Below are positions 36,549 through 62,685 of a stretch of 64,000 nucleotides of DNA, in pieces. The stretch is from Dermanyssus gallinae (lineage: Eukaryota; Arthropoda; Arachnida; Mesostigmata; Dermanyssidae), in contig QVRM01001778.1 in NCBI GenBank assembly GCA_003439945.1, forward strand, positions 42,394 to 106,393. The letters are read 5' to 3'. The position numbers were made by a program, and so were the translations under genes. Every line of letters begins with the position of its first letter. Position 1 is the stretch's first letter. The notes beneath the pieces are model-generated. The model did no database searches. It worked only from the letters and a program-made list of their open reading frames with translations, and was not told the origin of the DNA.

Positions 36549-37126
36549 AAAGTACTATCGGAGTCAGGTGACGCTATATAATTCAGTTACTATCATCGTG
36601 CAGTTCATAGTTCATTCAACGGATATCCGCCAAACTACTTCACGATTGTACTGGGTGGACGAGTCACGGGTGAGTGTACAGCGGCTGTAAAAATATACTA
36701 TCTCTCCTATCTCTCCTCGCCTTCGATGAGGAGAGATAGGAGCGCGAGAGAGAACGAAAGAGAGAGAGAACAGAGAGAGAGAGACAAGGAAAGATCGATT
36801 TAGGTGTCAACGTACGATGCTGAATGTCGAACCAACCCAATTCATCAATCAAGTCGCGCGATCAAATTTGAATCTTCGAAGCAGCGCAAATGACGAGAAA
36901 ATGGCCAACGCCTAGCGGATGCACACCAAGCCGCGACTGCCGATAAGAGGTTTCATATTAACTAGCACGGCATTTCGTTGCATGCTGGTAAGGGACTATG
37001 TATCACGCAATATGTCCACATGAAGTTACACGTTATACAATGAATACATTTGTATGTATGTATATATATATATATATATTTATATATACAAACTGGTATA
37101 TATATGTGTACACAAGCAAAGAGTTG

Positions 37127-37168
<42 letters not shown>

Positions 37169-37314
37169 AACTGGTATATGTATATATGTATACATAAGCG
37201 AAGAACTGTATATATATAAATATATTTATTTATTTATACACCCTACTGCCACAAGACTGTTAGAGAATTCTAGATATTTGAACATCTATACCACCCTATT
37301 ATAGATATCTTAAC
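35286..37314. other. No gene seen; AT-rich with (TA)n and a small hairpin
   Basis: (TA)n tracts lie at about 35,432-35,450, 36,458-36,544, 37,063-37,088 and 37,133-37,166. A perfect 15-bp-arm hairpin lies at 36,704-36,742. GAGA repeats follow at about 36,750-36,785. Open frames here are short. Confidence 0.6.
36704..36742. repeat. Perfect hairpin, 15-bp arms
   Basis: CTCCTATCTCTCCTC pairs exactly with GAGGAGAGATAGGAG across a 9-base loop. It sits at the edge of CT/GA-rich DNA, so it could be a by-product of simple repeats. Confidence 0.85.
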
Positions 37315-37480
37315 ATGTCGAGCCGGGTGGTGTGGTGCGTTATTTGCGTGTGCCTTGCGGCCGCAGGAGACACATAGGTTGAACGGGTTCGATCTCTGTC
37401 GTTGCACATTTGTATTTATGGGGTTCGTCGTACGAAGCAATGCAAAAGTAATTCCGTGAACGGTAAATGTTCGACTCGAG
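37315..37480 (+). mobile_element. tRNA-derived SINE, family 2, copy d
   Basis: The A-box-like region GGTGTGGTGCG is followed by the B box GGGTTCGATCTCTG (near 37,386-37,399). The body continues with GGGGTTCGTCGTACGAAGCA and GTGAACGGTAAATGTTCGAC, matching the complements of the three minus-strand copies. Confidence 0.7.
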
Positions 37481-37717
37481 ATTTTTTTACATGTATCAAC
37501 ATGTCCGCAGCATGTATTTATATATATATATATACATGTTTCGATCATTCGTTCATTCAGCAGATGCAACGTGCAAATTGGTATACGTATACATAAGCAA
37601 AGAGTTGTAGTGTCTCCCATGCTAAATAGTTGTAAACAAGTCGTAGCCGTCAAAGTAGACTTCTCTAATGGATACAGATGTACGGGACAAGAGACAGAGG
37701 AAACTTCAACTCAACAG

Positions 37718-37850
37718 ACCTATCAGCTATGGTAAATGATAGAATTAACAGAATTATCAGCTATGAAAAATTATTGAATTAATAGATCTATCAGCTATGG
37801 CAAATGATTGAATTAACAGACCTATCAGCTAGGGAAACCGATTGATTCAG
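37718..37850. repeat. Four degenerate tandem copies of a roughly 34-bp unit
   Basis: The word CTATCAGCTATGGTAAATGA and variants recur about every 34 bp, each followed by GAATTAACAG or GAATTAATAG. Confidence 0.85.
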
Positions 37851-38288
37851 CTTCAACGTATAAGTGAAACTAGACGTGAAGTTTTCCCCTAGAAAAACAC
37901 GTTTCAGAATATGTGTCTCATACTTCAAAGTTTTTTAATAGGTCATGGTGCTCTCATGATCATGTACCTCCGTTAAGTTCGACTGTTATAGTTTTATTGG
38001 ACTTTCATGACACTATTGTTAATGCTGAAAACGCACGCCTATTTCGGGCTCTGTCGGTGCGTTAATTAATTGTCTCACTAGATAAATCCAATTTTTTTTA
38101 TCTCAACCACTAGTATGCTTGAAGTTGTAAATTGTTTTAAATTATCGCATTATTACTACACAACACGATTGCTTGAAGACAATTGCTTCTTCGTTGTTAT
38201 CTTAGCAAATATAATCATTTATAAATATTAAACATAAAAATGTAAATGTGTCGTTATTACCTGTCAATGAGTATCAATTCATATATAT

Positions 38289-38294
<6 letters not shown>

Positions 38295-38336
<42 letters not shown>
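38295..38336. repeat. (TA)n tract
   Basis: About 20 TA units. Confidence 0.9.
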
Positions 38337-38341
<5 letters not shown>

Positions 38342-38443
38342 AAAACAATGTGCATGCCGTGCCAGCGTCTATTTTGCGATTGCTAGTGTCAGAGTTGCCG
38401 GCCATATTTCCTTCTTTCTTCAGTACATCGATGGGAACGTTAA

Positions 38444-38449
38444 TTTATT
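38444..38449 (-). promoter_or_regulatory. Candidate polyadenylation signal (AATAAA)
   Basis: AATAAA on the minus strand, about 103 bases after the TAA at 38,552, consistent with the 3' end of the orphan terminal exon. Confidence 0.4.
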
Positions 38450-38551
38450 CAAGGTAGCTCGCACTAAGTGTTTAGCTTACAGTCGGAGTAGCTGGCCCGT
38501 GGTAGTGAGATTCGTCCACGCAAGGTGTGCCGGCTGGTAGTAATTCATATC

Positions 38552-38848
38552 TTAATTAGCCACTTTGGATAGATTATTAACAGGCAGCGGTGCTAATGGT
38601 GGTGGCTTCAGTGGCCGGTGCCTAAGCTGATTCTGTAAGAGATCCTGAAGGCGGCCGGCCGGTATTGCTGCATGTCCATTTTGTGTGATCGGAAATCTAC
38701 GGGAGACGTTCTTGATGCTTGCTACAGACAGCAGACCGCGTCGGGACCTGGTTGTGCGCACAATATTGCTGTTGTTATTATTGTGGTTGTTGTTGCTGCT
38801 TCTAGTGCTGTGACCGACTTGAGCAAGATGAGACGACGACGGGTATTT
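38552..38848 (-). CDS. Candidate 3'-terminal exon of an unrecognised gene
   Basis: A 297-bp open stretch (98 residues plus TAA) follows a plausible acceptor (TTGTCCGTCAG) in phase 0. It contains a poly-Asn run, then a basic, Pro-rich tail (RPLKPPPLAPLP) ending in KVAN. AATAAA lies about 103 bases downstream. I recognise no family. Upstream exons on the minus strand would lie beyond 38,848, but none is convincing. It could be a shadow of repeat-rich sequence (CAA/CAG runs); the polyadenylation signal and acceptor are the main support. Confidence 0.35.
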   Translation of the reverse strand, partial: KYPSSSHLAQVGHSTRSSNNNHNNNNSNIVRTTRSRRGLLSVASIKNVSRRFPITQNGHAAIPAGRLQDLLQNQLRHRPLKPPPLAPLPVNNLSKVAN

Positions 38849-39309
38849 CTGACGGACAACCACAAGTGGTTTGTCCGCGGGCACGTGTTACGCATCCCAG
38901 GTGGCAACGAAAACGAAACACGGACAACAGATGGAGCCAGACATAGGGAAACTTCGGTGAGGGCCACTGTTGCTAAGCCAACGTGATGGCAAACAGTTGC
39001 AATTATTGAAGGCCTATTAAAGAGAAGGGCTTGTTTGACAATGACAGTTTGGCTGCCCAAGTCGTTGGCTTCCGAGCCACCAACATCCGTAATTACTATA
39101 AAAATAGCTAGAGAGCAGGAAGGAAGAACGCGCGAGCAAGCGAGAATAAGAAAGCAAAGAAGCAAAGGGAATAGACATTCCGAGAGACAGGCTGACTAGA
39201 AGTGTCGTGAGAGTGGGTGAGAAGGTAAGTTATGTACAGGGCGATATATTCGTCACTTGCCCATCAGCCGGCATAGATTCGATAGCAACCCTTGACAACA
39301 ACACAAACA

Positions 39310-39367
39310 AGTAGTCGTACTATATAATAGCAGCAGCAGCAACAACAACAACAACAACAACAACAGC
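39310..39367. repeat. (CAG)n/(CAA)n microsatellite
   Basis: CAGCAGCAG followed by about ten CAA units. Confidence 0.9.
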
Positions 39368-39836
39368 AAAGTGTAGCGGTATAGTAAGCAAAAAGTAAAT
39401 CTGTCTAGAAATTCCGGCAACTTCTGAGATTCTAGGCAGATTGCTAATACCCACAGTAAACAGCAAAAAGCTGACATTATCCCCCTACGCTACACCAGTT
39501 GTCTCCCAAAATGGCTTCAGCTCTGTAACGCCGTCGTCGATTTGTACTGTTCTTTAGCTTTTCCCTTCTAGTTGGTTGCGATTCCTATTCTCTTGAGTAA
39601 GCGCCTAGTTGGTGTACAGAAAGAAGCCCAAAACCTAACGAAGACTGCATACAGGAACTGACGTGGACAATCCGAAGCATTTCGGATGTAGCCCAGACGT
39701 TGACTGCACATCGTAAACGTTAGGCAATTTGCCCTAAAGCTAAAGGTTTCACTAAAAGTTAGTCCCTTTGGCCCAGGCCGTGCCATATTACGGCTTAGTC
39801 CATGGTAAATTGGTACCATGAGATATAATGAGCTCG

Positions 39837-39945
39837 GAAATATTAATCCTGAAGGGCTGATCGGATGCTTGGAAATGTTACTCTTAAGGGCTGATCGGAT
39901 AATCGAAAATTTTAATCCTGGAGGGCTGATCTGTCGGCCTCGCCC
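39837..39945. repeat. Three degenerate tandem copies of a 35-39-bp unit
   Basis: AGGGCTGATCGGAT-type words occur near 39,852, 39,888 and 39,926, each preceded by AAT(A/G)TTA-like spacers. They directly precede a GC-richer block. Confidence 0.8.
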
Positions 39946-40160
39946 TCGGGGAGATAGGCAGGACCCCTAGGCAGATAATACTCTCAGGATATGAGGGCAT
40001 CTGCCGGTACAGCTTTGGGGGCCACTACTTAGGTCAGCCCCCTCCCTGCGACACGCGGGAAACGTGACCTCCAGCATCATCCCGGACTTACTTACCTGGT
40101 ACGGGGCCTTTGCAGGAACCCCTCACGTACTTTGTTATAAAGGTTCTGATGGGTAATGGC
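39946..40160. other. GC-rich block of unknown origin
   Basis: A CG-rich stretch (GGCCTCGCCCTCGGGG, CAGCCCCCTCCCTGCG) sharply contrasting with its AT-rich surroundings. No convincing reading frame. A word at 40,288-40,330 (CTGCCACAAGGACTGTTGGG) is echoed at 37,247 (CTGCCACAAGACTGTTAGAG), so a dispersed repeat is likely. Confidence 0.35.
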
Positions 40161-40415
40161 CAGCTCCAGGGGCATGTGCAGAAAATGAGAAAATCCGTGA
40201 CGCCGGCTCAATCCCCGTTTTGATCGATCTTTTTTAAGCGTTTGGTAATAGATGATAAATCGTACTGCTAAAGGTCAGCGGCCATCCTGCCACAAGGACT
40301 GTTGGGTAACACTAGATATCTCAACACGTTAGTTTATGCTGCTCTAAGTGCCCTGATTCAAAAGGGTGACATGTGTATTTCGGTTTGCATTTCAAACGAA
40401 TAATAAATTCATTCA

Positions 40416-40416
<1 letters not shown>

Positions 40417-40451
<35 letters not shown>

Positions 40452-41016
40452 GGCAGATAAACAATAGATAAACACTCCTAATGGCCCGTAGTACTGTTTT
40501 ATAGATATCTGGGTCATTAGAGAGTGAAGCTTAAGGGGAAAAGTGTGTTTAGTGGGTAGTGGTCTTGGCGGACCAAGATCCAACTGCCAGGGTCGAGTCC
40601 CACACTGCTCGAGAGGGAAAATACCCCGTGCTCGTAGCGTGCGTAAAAGCATTAACCCTCCTCCAAAAAAAACAGATAAACAAGTTCCAATTCGTTGAGT
40701 TCTTCCGTCAGACCAAAACCAAAAATGTTTTCCACCTGGTTTTACGGTCAATAAAACATTCTTTCGCGTATTAAGGGACATTGCGCGAGAATGTCCAACG
40801 CCAGAGGCTAGAACTCTGGGCAAACAACTTTTGTATCCTCCGTCACGACAACGCAATTTGAAATGACAATATTTTGACCATTGAGAAGATAAAGAAAAAT
40901 GCAGGAGCAACTCATCTCGATTCCAATAAACTCGTTTGAAAAATGTGTCATAAATAAAGAACTTTTCAATTCATCACTATATATATGCCTATTATTTTAG
41001 GGTTACAGGGATATGC

Positions 41017-41050
<34 letters not shown>

Positions 41051-41248
41051 ATTTTTTTATGATCTAATTATTATGGAATATATGGTTACAGGTATATGTA
41101 AATAACTCAGGAGCTTGTGGGAAGTGCTTCCAGTCAAAGCTATCCACAGTGCAGCCTTTTATTTAAAAAAATTATATATATATTATTCGCTTGACATGTA
41201 TAGCTAAATATACATGTCACCCTTTTGCTATCAGGAGTGGCAGCATAC

Positions 41249-41292
<44 letters not shown>
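40417..41292. repeat. (TA)n tracts
   Basis: Runs at about 40,417-40,448, 41,020-41,048 and 41,246-41,292, with ordinary AT-rich sequence and the tRNA-like fragment between. Confidence 0.9.
40548..40605 (+). mobile_element. tRNA-like (A-box/B-box) sequence, probable SINE fragment
   Basis: GTGGGTAGTGGTCTTGGCGG resembles an A box and GGGTCGAGTCCCAC a B box with normal spacing. A complete acceptor-stem pairing is not evident, and the downstream body does not match families 1 or 2. Confidence 0.4.
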
Positions 41293-41294
<2 letters not shown>

Positions 41295-41299
41295 TGCGT

Positions 41300-41830
41300 C
41301 TGACGTCGATCCGCCTGCTGCGGCACCCTGGTAGTAAGTGTTTTCCTTGTTCACAGTAGGTATGGCTCAGCCAGAAAAAAAACATCTCTCCCCGCTGGCA
41401 CTGATCTAGCACTGAGCTGTTGTAGCAGCAGCGGTGGTTGTCGCCGCATGGTCGTAACGTCTTTGGTCGCGCACCGTCGCTGCCGTCGACGAGGCGGTGA
41501 GTCATCCACACCGGTGGTGGTGGTGAGCGCGACGCGTGCCCAGAAGCGGCGTGCTAGAACGGCGGCAAGAACACGTCAACACAAGCCGCCAACAGCGGCT
41601 CGGCCGGTTCACCGCCAGAACCACAATGAAGCAGAAGGCCGCCGGCTTGCATACGGCCCGGCCCCCCGTATCGACTTCAGGCCACTTCAGCACGCTGGCG
41701 GACGGACGCAGCGAGCGGTCCGCACGCACGCTCAGCTATTCATGTGCGCATGAGGGACATTCGAGCAAAGCTCTCGACGACGACGAAGGTGAGCGGCCAC
41801 GCTTGTCGACCTAGGTCTGCAACAATCTAG
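41300..41830 (+). other. GC-rich segment with two consensus splice donors
   Basis: This segment is richer in CG than its flanks. An ATG at 41,448 opens a short frame ending at the donor GGCG|GTGAGT (exon end 41,496). A second open frame from 41,536 ends at the donor CGAAG|GTGAGC (exon end 41,788). Both leave phase 1. It could hold alternative first exons of the gene at 43,563-44,245, or be an unrelated CpG-rich promoter region. Confidence 0.3.
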
Positions 41831-41938
41831 GTCGGCAGTCCGTAGGTAGGCTAGTATCCGCAGCAGGTCTCCAAGGTGCGTAGCTTTTAGTGTCTAGATT
41901 AATGTAAATAAGGGAAGTGGGCAAAATAGTTCTGTAAC

Positions 41939-41970
<32 letters not shown>

Positions 41971-43562
41971 GTCCCTATCCCACTGTCCCTATCTACTGTC
42001 TAGCGAAACCACAGCCAAAGGAAAGGGCTTGGATTGAAGGAGAGCGGGGAAGGAGAAGACCCTGTTGAGCTTGACTCTAGTCTGACTTAGGTCTGCAACG
42101 TCCGTCTTGTGTATTATTTTGCCATAAATTGTCTACCGAACACAAGGTTGCTCCGATTATAAAGCTACAGATATTGTGTGGTTGTGAAGTGACTACAGAG
42201 CAAAAGGGTCGAAGAAGAAAAGAAAGCGAAACGCTCATGTGATATGGTGGCAAAGAGACGACGGCGAGAAAACGAACTTGCGCCGCGAGCCACCCGCACT
42301 GAGAGAGTTGACCGTAATTAGGTCTGAGCCAGTAAAACAACCTTCTTAAAGAAAAATGTTTTAATTTTAGGTCTGAGCCAGTGATCCGTCCAGTGATTGT
42401 GTGGATTATGTGATTCATGTGATAATCGAAATTCAGCGGCATAGCTAAGCTATACCTTGAATCGTATCATTGTTATAGTTAGGAGTTGTCCTTGTAATGA
42501 TGTTGTTACTGTTGCGTGTTGTCGTTTCTGTGGTTGTGTGGTTACTGTTGTTGTTGTTGTTCAATCATCTATAGCTCGTGCTAACCAGAGCTGCTATCGT
42601 TATCCATTGCTTTTGCCCATTGCCCAATGTTATTACGTATATCTCAGACACAATGAAAAGTTGCGATTTGGCGACCGATTTTCTCGCTACGACCGGTTTT
42701 AAAGTGTCTGCCTAATACTGGGGCCTAATCATCCCGAATGTATTTCTTTTCTATCTCGTACATGAGCGTATACGCATGCTAATTGTTGCTAATAATTAAT
42801 TATCCATTTCAGTTATCCAGTGCCCTGGACGAAGTCACCGATTACGACAAACAATACTGTCGTAATTCACAAGTGAGCACGCTAGCATGCTATTGAACAG
42901 CAGTGGTACGCTACCGTATGTTACGTGGAAGGGCTTGACTGAAAGCAACAGCAGCAGCCGCAGCAGCAGTAACATAAAAATTCTCAACAGCAGCAGCAGC
43001 AACAACAACATCAGAAACGACAAAGGCGCCAGAAGCAAAAAATCGGCAAGGCGACAAATACGATGGGACAATTGCGACAAGCATAAATCTAAACGATTTA
43101 GCACCAAATGCAAGTGACAGAAAGAAAGGGAGACACAGAGAGAGAGAGAGAGAGACAACAATAAGACGTCACAACGACGAAAGCAGCTACTCGAGACAAC
43201 GACGAAGCATGACGGACTTGAATTAGGCGCGCGGCTTGACATAGCAGCCACCCTGGTAGTAGTCTCTACAGAACCTCAAGAGAATTCGTCTTGACCGTCT
43301 GCGACCGATCAACAACGACAACGCGATCTGCACACAGTCTGCCAGTCCATCGTGTGTCCTTCGTGTTCAGAAGGAGATTCCTCTCGGATCTCGCGGATGA
43401 TCGGGCGGCGAACTGATGAGAATGGTGGACTGCTTCACTCTGCGCGGTGGATAGTTGCTGTTTACGCTCCAGAACTCCAGAGCTCTCACTAAGAACTGAG
43501 TCGCAGACGATCTCCCCCCTTCCAGCCTCCTATCGTCTGTAGCTCTCGTTCTTGCGTGAGCG
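41831..43562. other. No firm gene; possible 5' flank of the small secreted-protein gene
   Basis: Ordinary sequence with CAG/CAA-rich stretches at about 42,940-43,010 and a GA run at about 43,136-43,156. Frames through these runs are low complexity. The proximal part (43,250-43,562) could be promoter and 5' UTR of the gene that follows. Confidence 0.4.
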
Positions 43563-43700
43563 ATGCTCGTGGTACCGCTCTTCCAGATCACGATTCTGAT
43601 CATGATTGCTCTCCTGCTGTTGGTCGATGCTACCTTCGACGATTTCACTGGTACGTATCCATATCTTGAGCACTATTTGCCGCGGTTGTGTATATACATC

Positions 43701-43739
<39 letters not shown>

Positions 43740-43741
43740 GT

Positions 43742-43811
<70 letters not shown>

Positions 43812-44245
43812 GAGAGAGCGTGTGGTAGAGAGAGAGGAGTTTCCTTCTATGAATATACAAGGCTCAGTTTAGTCGCGCCAAAACCCTGGAGATAACGTTG
43901 AGCGTTTTGTTTACTTGTTAGACCGCTACCAGCGATGTCTGTACTCTGCTATACTGCCGAATTTCATTTTCCCCCAAAAATAGCTTTTGATATAATATCG
44001 TCGACTGCAGATGTATAAGAGCCGCATACCGACTGTACGAGCTGTACCTAGGTTAGCTAACGAGTTCAAAACAAGCTGACGAGAGGTGTCTTTTTGCGTA
44101 TTGTGCAGCGGATTCCCGGCCGTCGGAGGCTCGTGTGAGCAGCTCGTCGCTGGCGAAAACTTCGGTGAAGAGCAATCGGTCACGTTGGGACGCCTCTGCC
44201 TCATCAGAACGACCTCAGCAACGTAGCAACGCAGAACCGAAGTAA
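43563..44245 (+). CDS. Candidate two-exon gene for a small secreted or membrane-anchored protein (74 aa)
   Basis: Exon 1 (43,563-43,650) encodes an N-terminal hydrophobic segment (ITILIMIALLLLVDA) that looks like a signal peptide, ending at the donor CACTG|GTACGT. Exon 2 (44,109-44,245) follows a strong acceptor (TGTCTTTTTGCGTATTGTGCAG), keeps phase 1 and ends at TAA. The predicted mature part (about 50 residues) is Ser/Arg-rich, contains RSRWDASASSERPQQR, and has no cysteine and no dibasic-amide peptide signature. AATAAA lies at 44,509. The intron carries two (TA)n/(GA)n tracts. No family is recognised. A chance open frame remains possible. Confidence 0.45.
43699..43820. repeat. Paired (TA)n-(GA)n compound microsatellite
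   Basis: Two successive (TA)n then (GA)n blocks separated by GGTTGTG, inside the intron of the small secreted-protein candidate. Confidence 0.95.
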
Positions 44246-44508
44246 CTGCTGTCTCTACCCTTAGCTGTGTGTGTTCATTGGTTATCCCATCGCGCCGCCG
44301 TTTCCAACGGCCGCTGCCAATGCAAACAACGTTACTTTTCTAATGACGACACCACGTTGGTGTAACGATGTTCATTCATTAGCAAGACTTGTATTCTATA
44401 GCAAGCAGTATTAGTATGTTCATGTCACATTAGTCGTGATGTTAGTGTTAGCAACCACAACCTTGTATTATATAGTTACTAGGCTATGAAGACGGAACAG
44501 ACGATAAC

Positions 44509-44514
44509 AATAAA
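44509..44514 (+). promoter_or_regulatory. Candidate polyadenylation signal (AATAAA)
   Basis: Lies 264 bases after the TAA at 44,243-44,245 of the small secreted-protein candidate, on the same strand. Confidence 0.4.
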
Positions 44515-46383
44515 AGCTATCACTCTCGTACGCAATCTATATGGTATACGTGTCTAGTTAACGCTAGAGTACACTTCCGTTTCGAGTAAGTTCGGGCCAG
44601 TGAGTAAAAAACGTTAGTTATTACTATTTTCCTCCGGTACGTTGAGGACAACATGGGTTTGTAAGCGGAGGTAACAATACGACAACGCTTTGACAAAACT
44701 CACGATAACTAGGCAGTTTAAGCGATTAAACTATTTCGCATCGTACTGTCGGCGCGAGCGCCCTATACATGCAGATAAAACAGCGGTTTGATCTATACAT
44801 TCTAATGAAGTATATTAAACCTTCTTAAATCTTTAAATATTAGGCTGAGTACGTACACGTACGATAACACCTTATGCTGTTTGAGCTTGCTGAGATAGAA
44901 AGTTTAGTTTAGTTTGATAGCAACGCACCTCAATGTTGAAGCAGACATTTTGCCTGCATTTGAAAATGTTTGGTTCCATACTTAAAAATAGATATTTAGT
45001 TTATGATATAAACTTTCGTATTTGCAGCCGCATTTTTATTAGAATGGCCATTTTACTAATTTATGCTCAGGTAATGATGTATGCACACACTTTTAATGGA
45101 TTCAATGGATCAAGTACAATATGGACAGTCTCCGATAGAAAATATTCAACTTTAACTCTACCTGCTAGAGTCACGATCATCTAATGACGTAAGGGCCGGA
45201 ACCCGTGACAGATATGTTTGGCATAAATGGGTTACGGTTGAGTCGGTGAGACGCACAAAAAAACTGAAATAGCATTACAATCAAAATGTGCCGCATAAAA
45301 AGTTGCAACCAAGCGCTGGATTATCCCGCGTCTTAGATGTTCTGAGAATTGTTTGCGTACACATACCTGCAGCACCATCCGTAGGAAATTCAGAATAGTG
45401 ACTTATTTATTTAGGTCTTTGAAGCGAAACGCAATATCTGCTATCTATACAAGGGGTTGCCATCCGTCTGAATGGTTTTGACTCAAGTAGCTGGTCGGCA
45501 TTAGCTTAAGGCGTGGTTTAGCAGCTTGCTTAGACGTGTAGATCTTGTCGCAGGAACATTTTTATCCAGCATGTGGCTGCGATATCGTCTTTAAGATTTA
45601 CATTTGATAACGTATGGAATTTTTGGTCGAGCATATTGATTGTCAGGAGTTTCTTTTCGGCCCACTCAGAACTTCGAGAATATATTGGTGTCTACAAACG
45701 TAGCTGGTGGTATTCATAGCTGGGCTGTCAATCGAAAAATTATAGCTGATAGTAGATTTTTGGGACATGACCGCTAATGCTGATAGCTTCTGATTTATAA
45801 TTATCATCATCGTATTTATTTCACTCATATTGAGTATGCATATAACATGAACAATTATACATATTATACAATTATACATATTATACAATTATACACTCAG
45901 CTGCTCGCGGTTCTCATTTATGCCACTCAACAGACACACTTCACTTTAAAATTAAATTAATTTCTAAAGATTTTAATCAAAACCAGTAAGGCGCATCTTT
46001 GCGATTTCTTCGGCACAATGTGTGTATTCTTTTACAGTAAGAGATGTAAGACATCATATTTATAAAAAACATAACTTTTTGTGATATGTAGTTTAAATAG
46101 ATTGGCCATGAGTTTCATATACCTCAGCTGTACGGCAGATTGTCACAAATTGTTAACAATAGTGCTACATTTCGTTTATTGCGTAAAAGTTTAGGCTCTG
46201 TGGGACTACTAGTAACTAGTAACTTCATGCCATTTACAACTCGTAACACTAACCCTAGAGCTTATATCTTTAGGTTTCAAGTTACATAGCACTGATAGCT
46301 TAAAACTTATATCTTTAGGTTTCAAGTTACATAGCACTGATAGCTTAAAAACAAAATTGGGGTGTAACAACTACACGATTAGA
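44515..46383. other. No gene seen between two gene 3' ends
   Basis: AT-rich spacer between the candidate plus-strand gene and the 3' end of the minus-strand GH31 gene, a convergent arrangement. It contains three copies of a 16-18-bp ACAATTATACATATTAT-type repeat (about 45,849-45,895) and the 45-bp duplication at 46,261. Open frames (for example 44,933-45,184) match nothing. Confidence 0.6.
46261..46350. repeat. Exact 45-bp tandem duplication
   Basis: 46,261-46,305 and 46,306-46,350 are identical by eye (start CTTATATCTTTAGGTTTCAA). They lie about 60 bp past the GH31 stop codon, just downstream of its polyadenylation signal. Confidence 0.95.
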
Positions 46384-46389
46384 TTTATT
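46384..46389 (-). promoter_or_regulatory. Polyadenylation signal (AATAAA) of the GH31 gene
   Basis: AATAAA on the minus strand, 21 bases after the TAG at 46,413-46,411. Confidence 0.65.
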
Positions 46390-46410
46390 GTTGCTAAATC
46401 CTACAAGCTC

Positions 46411-62320
<15,910 letters not shown>

Positions 62321-62635
62321 CTGTTGCCCGATGTGTAAAAACAAATGTAAGTAAACCATCACCGATATCAGATTTTTATCGGTAGCATGTTGTATAGCCA
62401 CGCATATAGGCACGTTGGACCAGACCTAACGGGTGGAGGGCTTTATTTGTAACTCTCTGCTAGCTACTGTAGCCTAAAATGCAATGCCAAGCGAGCCTCC
62501 GATCATCGCATGACGTGATAGCTCAGGTGAGAGTGTTTCTCCTCAGGAATGTCTGTACACGCTGCAGACTGCTTGTATACTTGTGTGCTCGGTTGGTTGG
62601 TCGGTCGGCCATGTGCGGTGTATGTGTATATATAT

Positions 62636-62684
<49 letters not shown>
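62321..62684. other. Upstream intron sequence and (TA)n before the mariner
   Basis: Contains the acceptor of GH31 exon A (ACATCGGGCAACAG) and then no recognisable exon. A (TA)n tract at about 62,630-62,684 ends at the mariner's first base. Confidence 0.6.

Positions 62685-62685
<1 letters not shown>

Noticed and set aside
42835..43251. 138-codon minus-strand frame rich in Leu/Ser
   Set aside because: A complement of CAG/CAA and GA repeats; the hydrophobic appearance comes from CTG/TTG codons.
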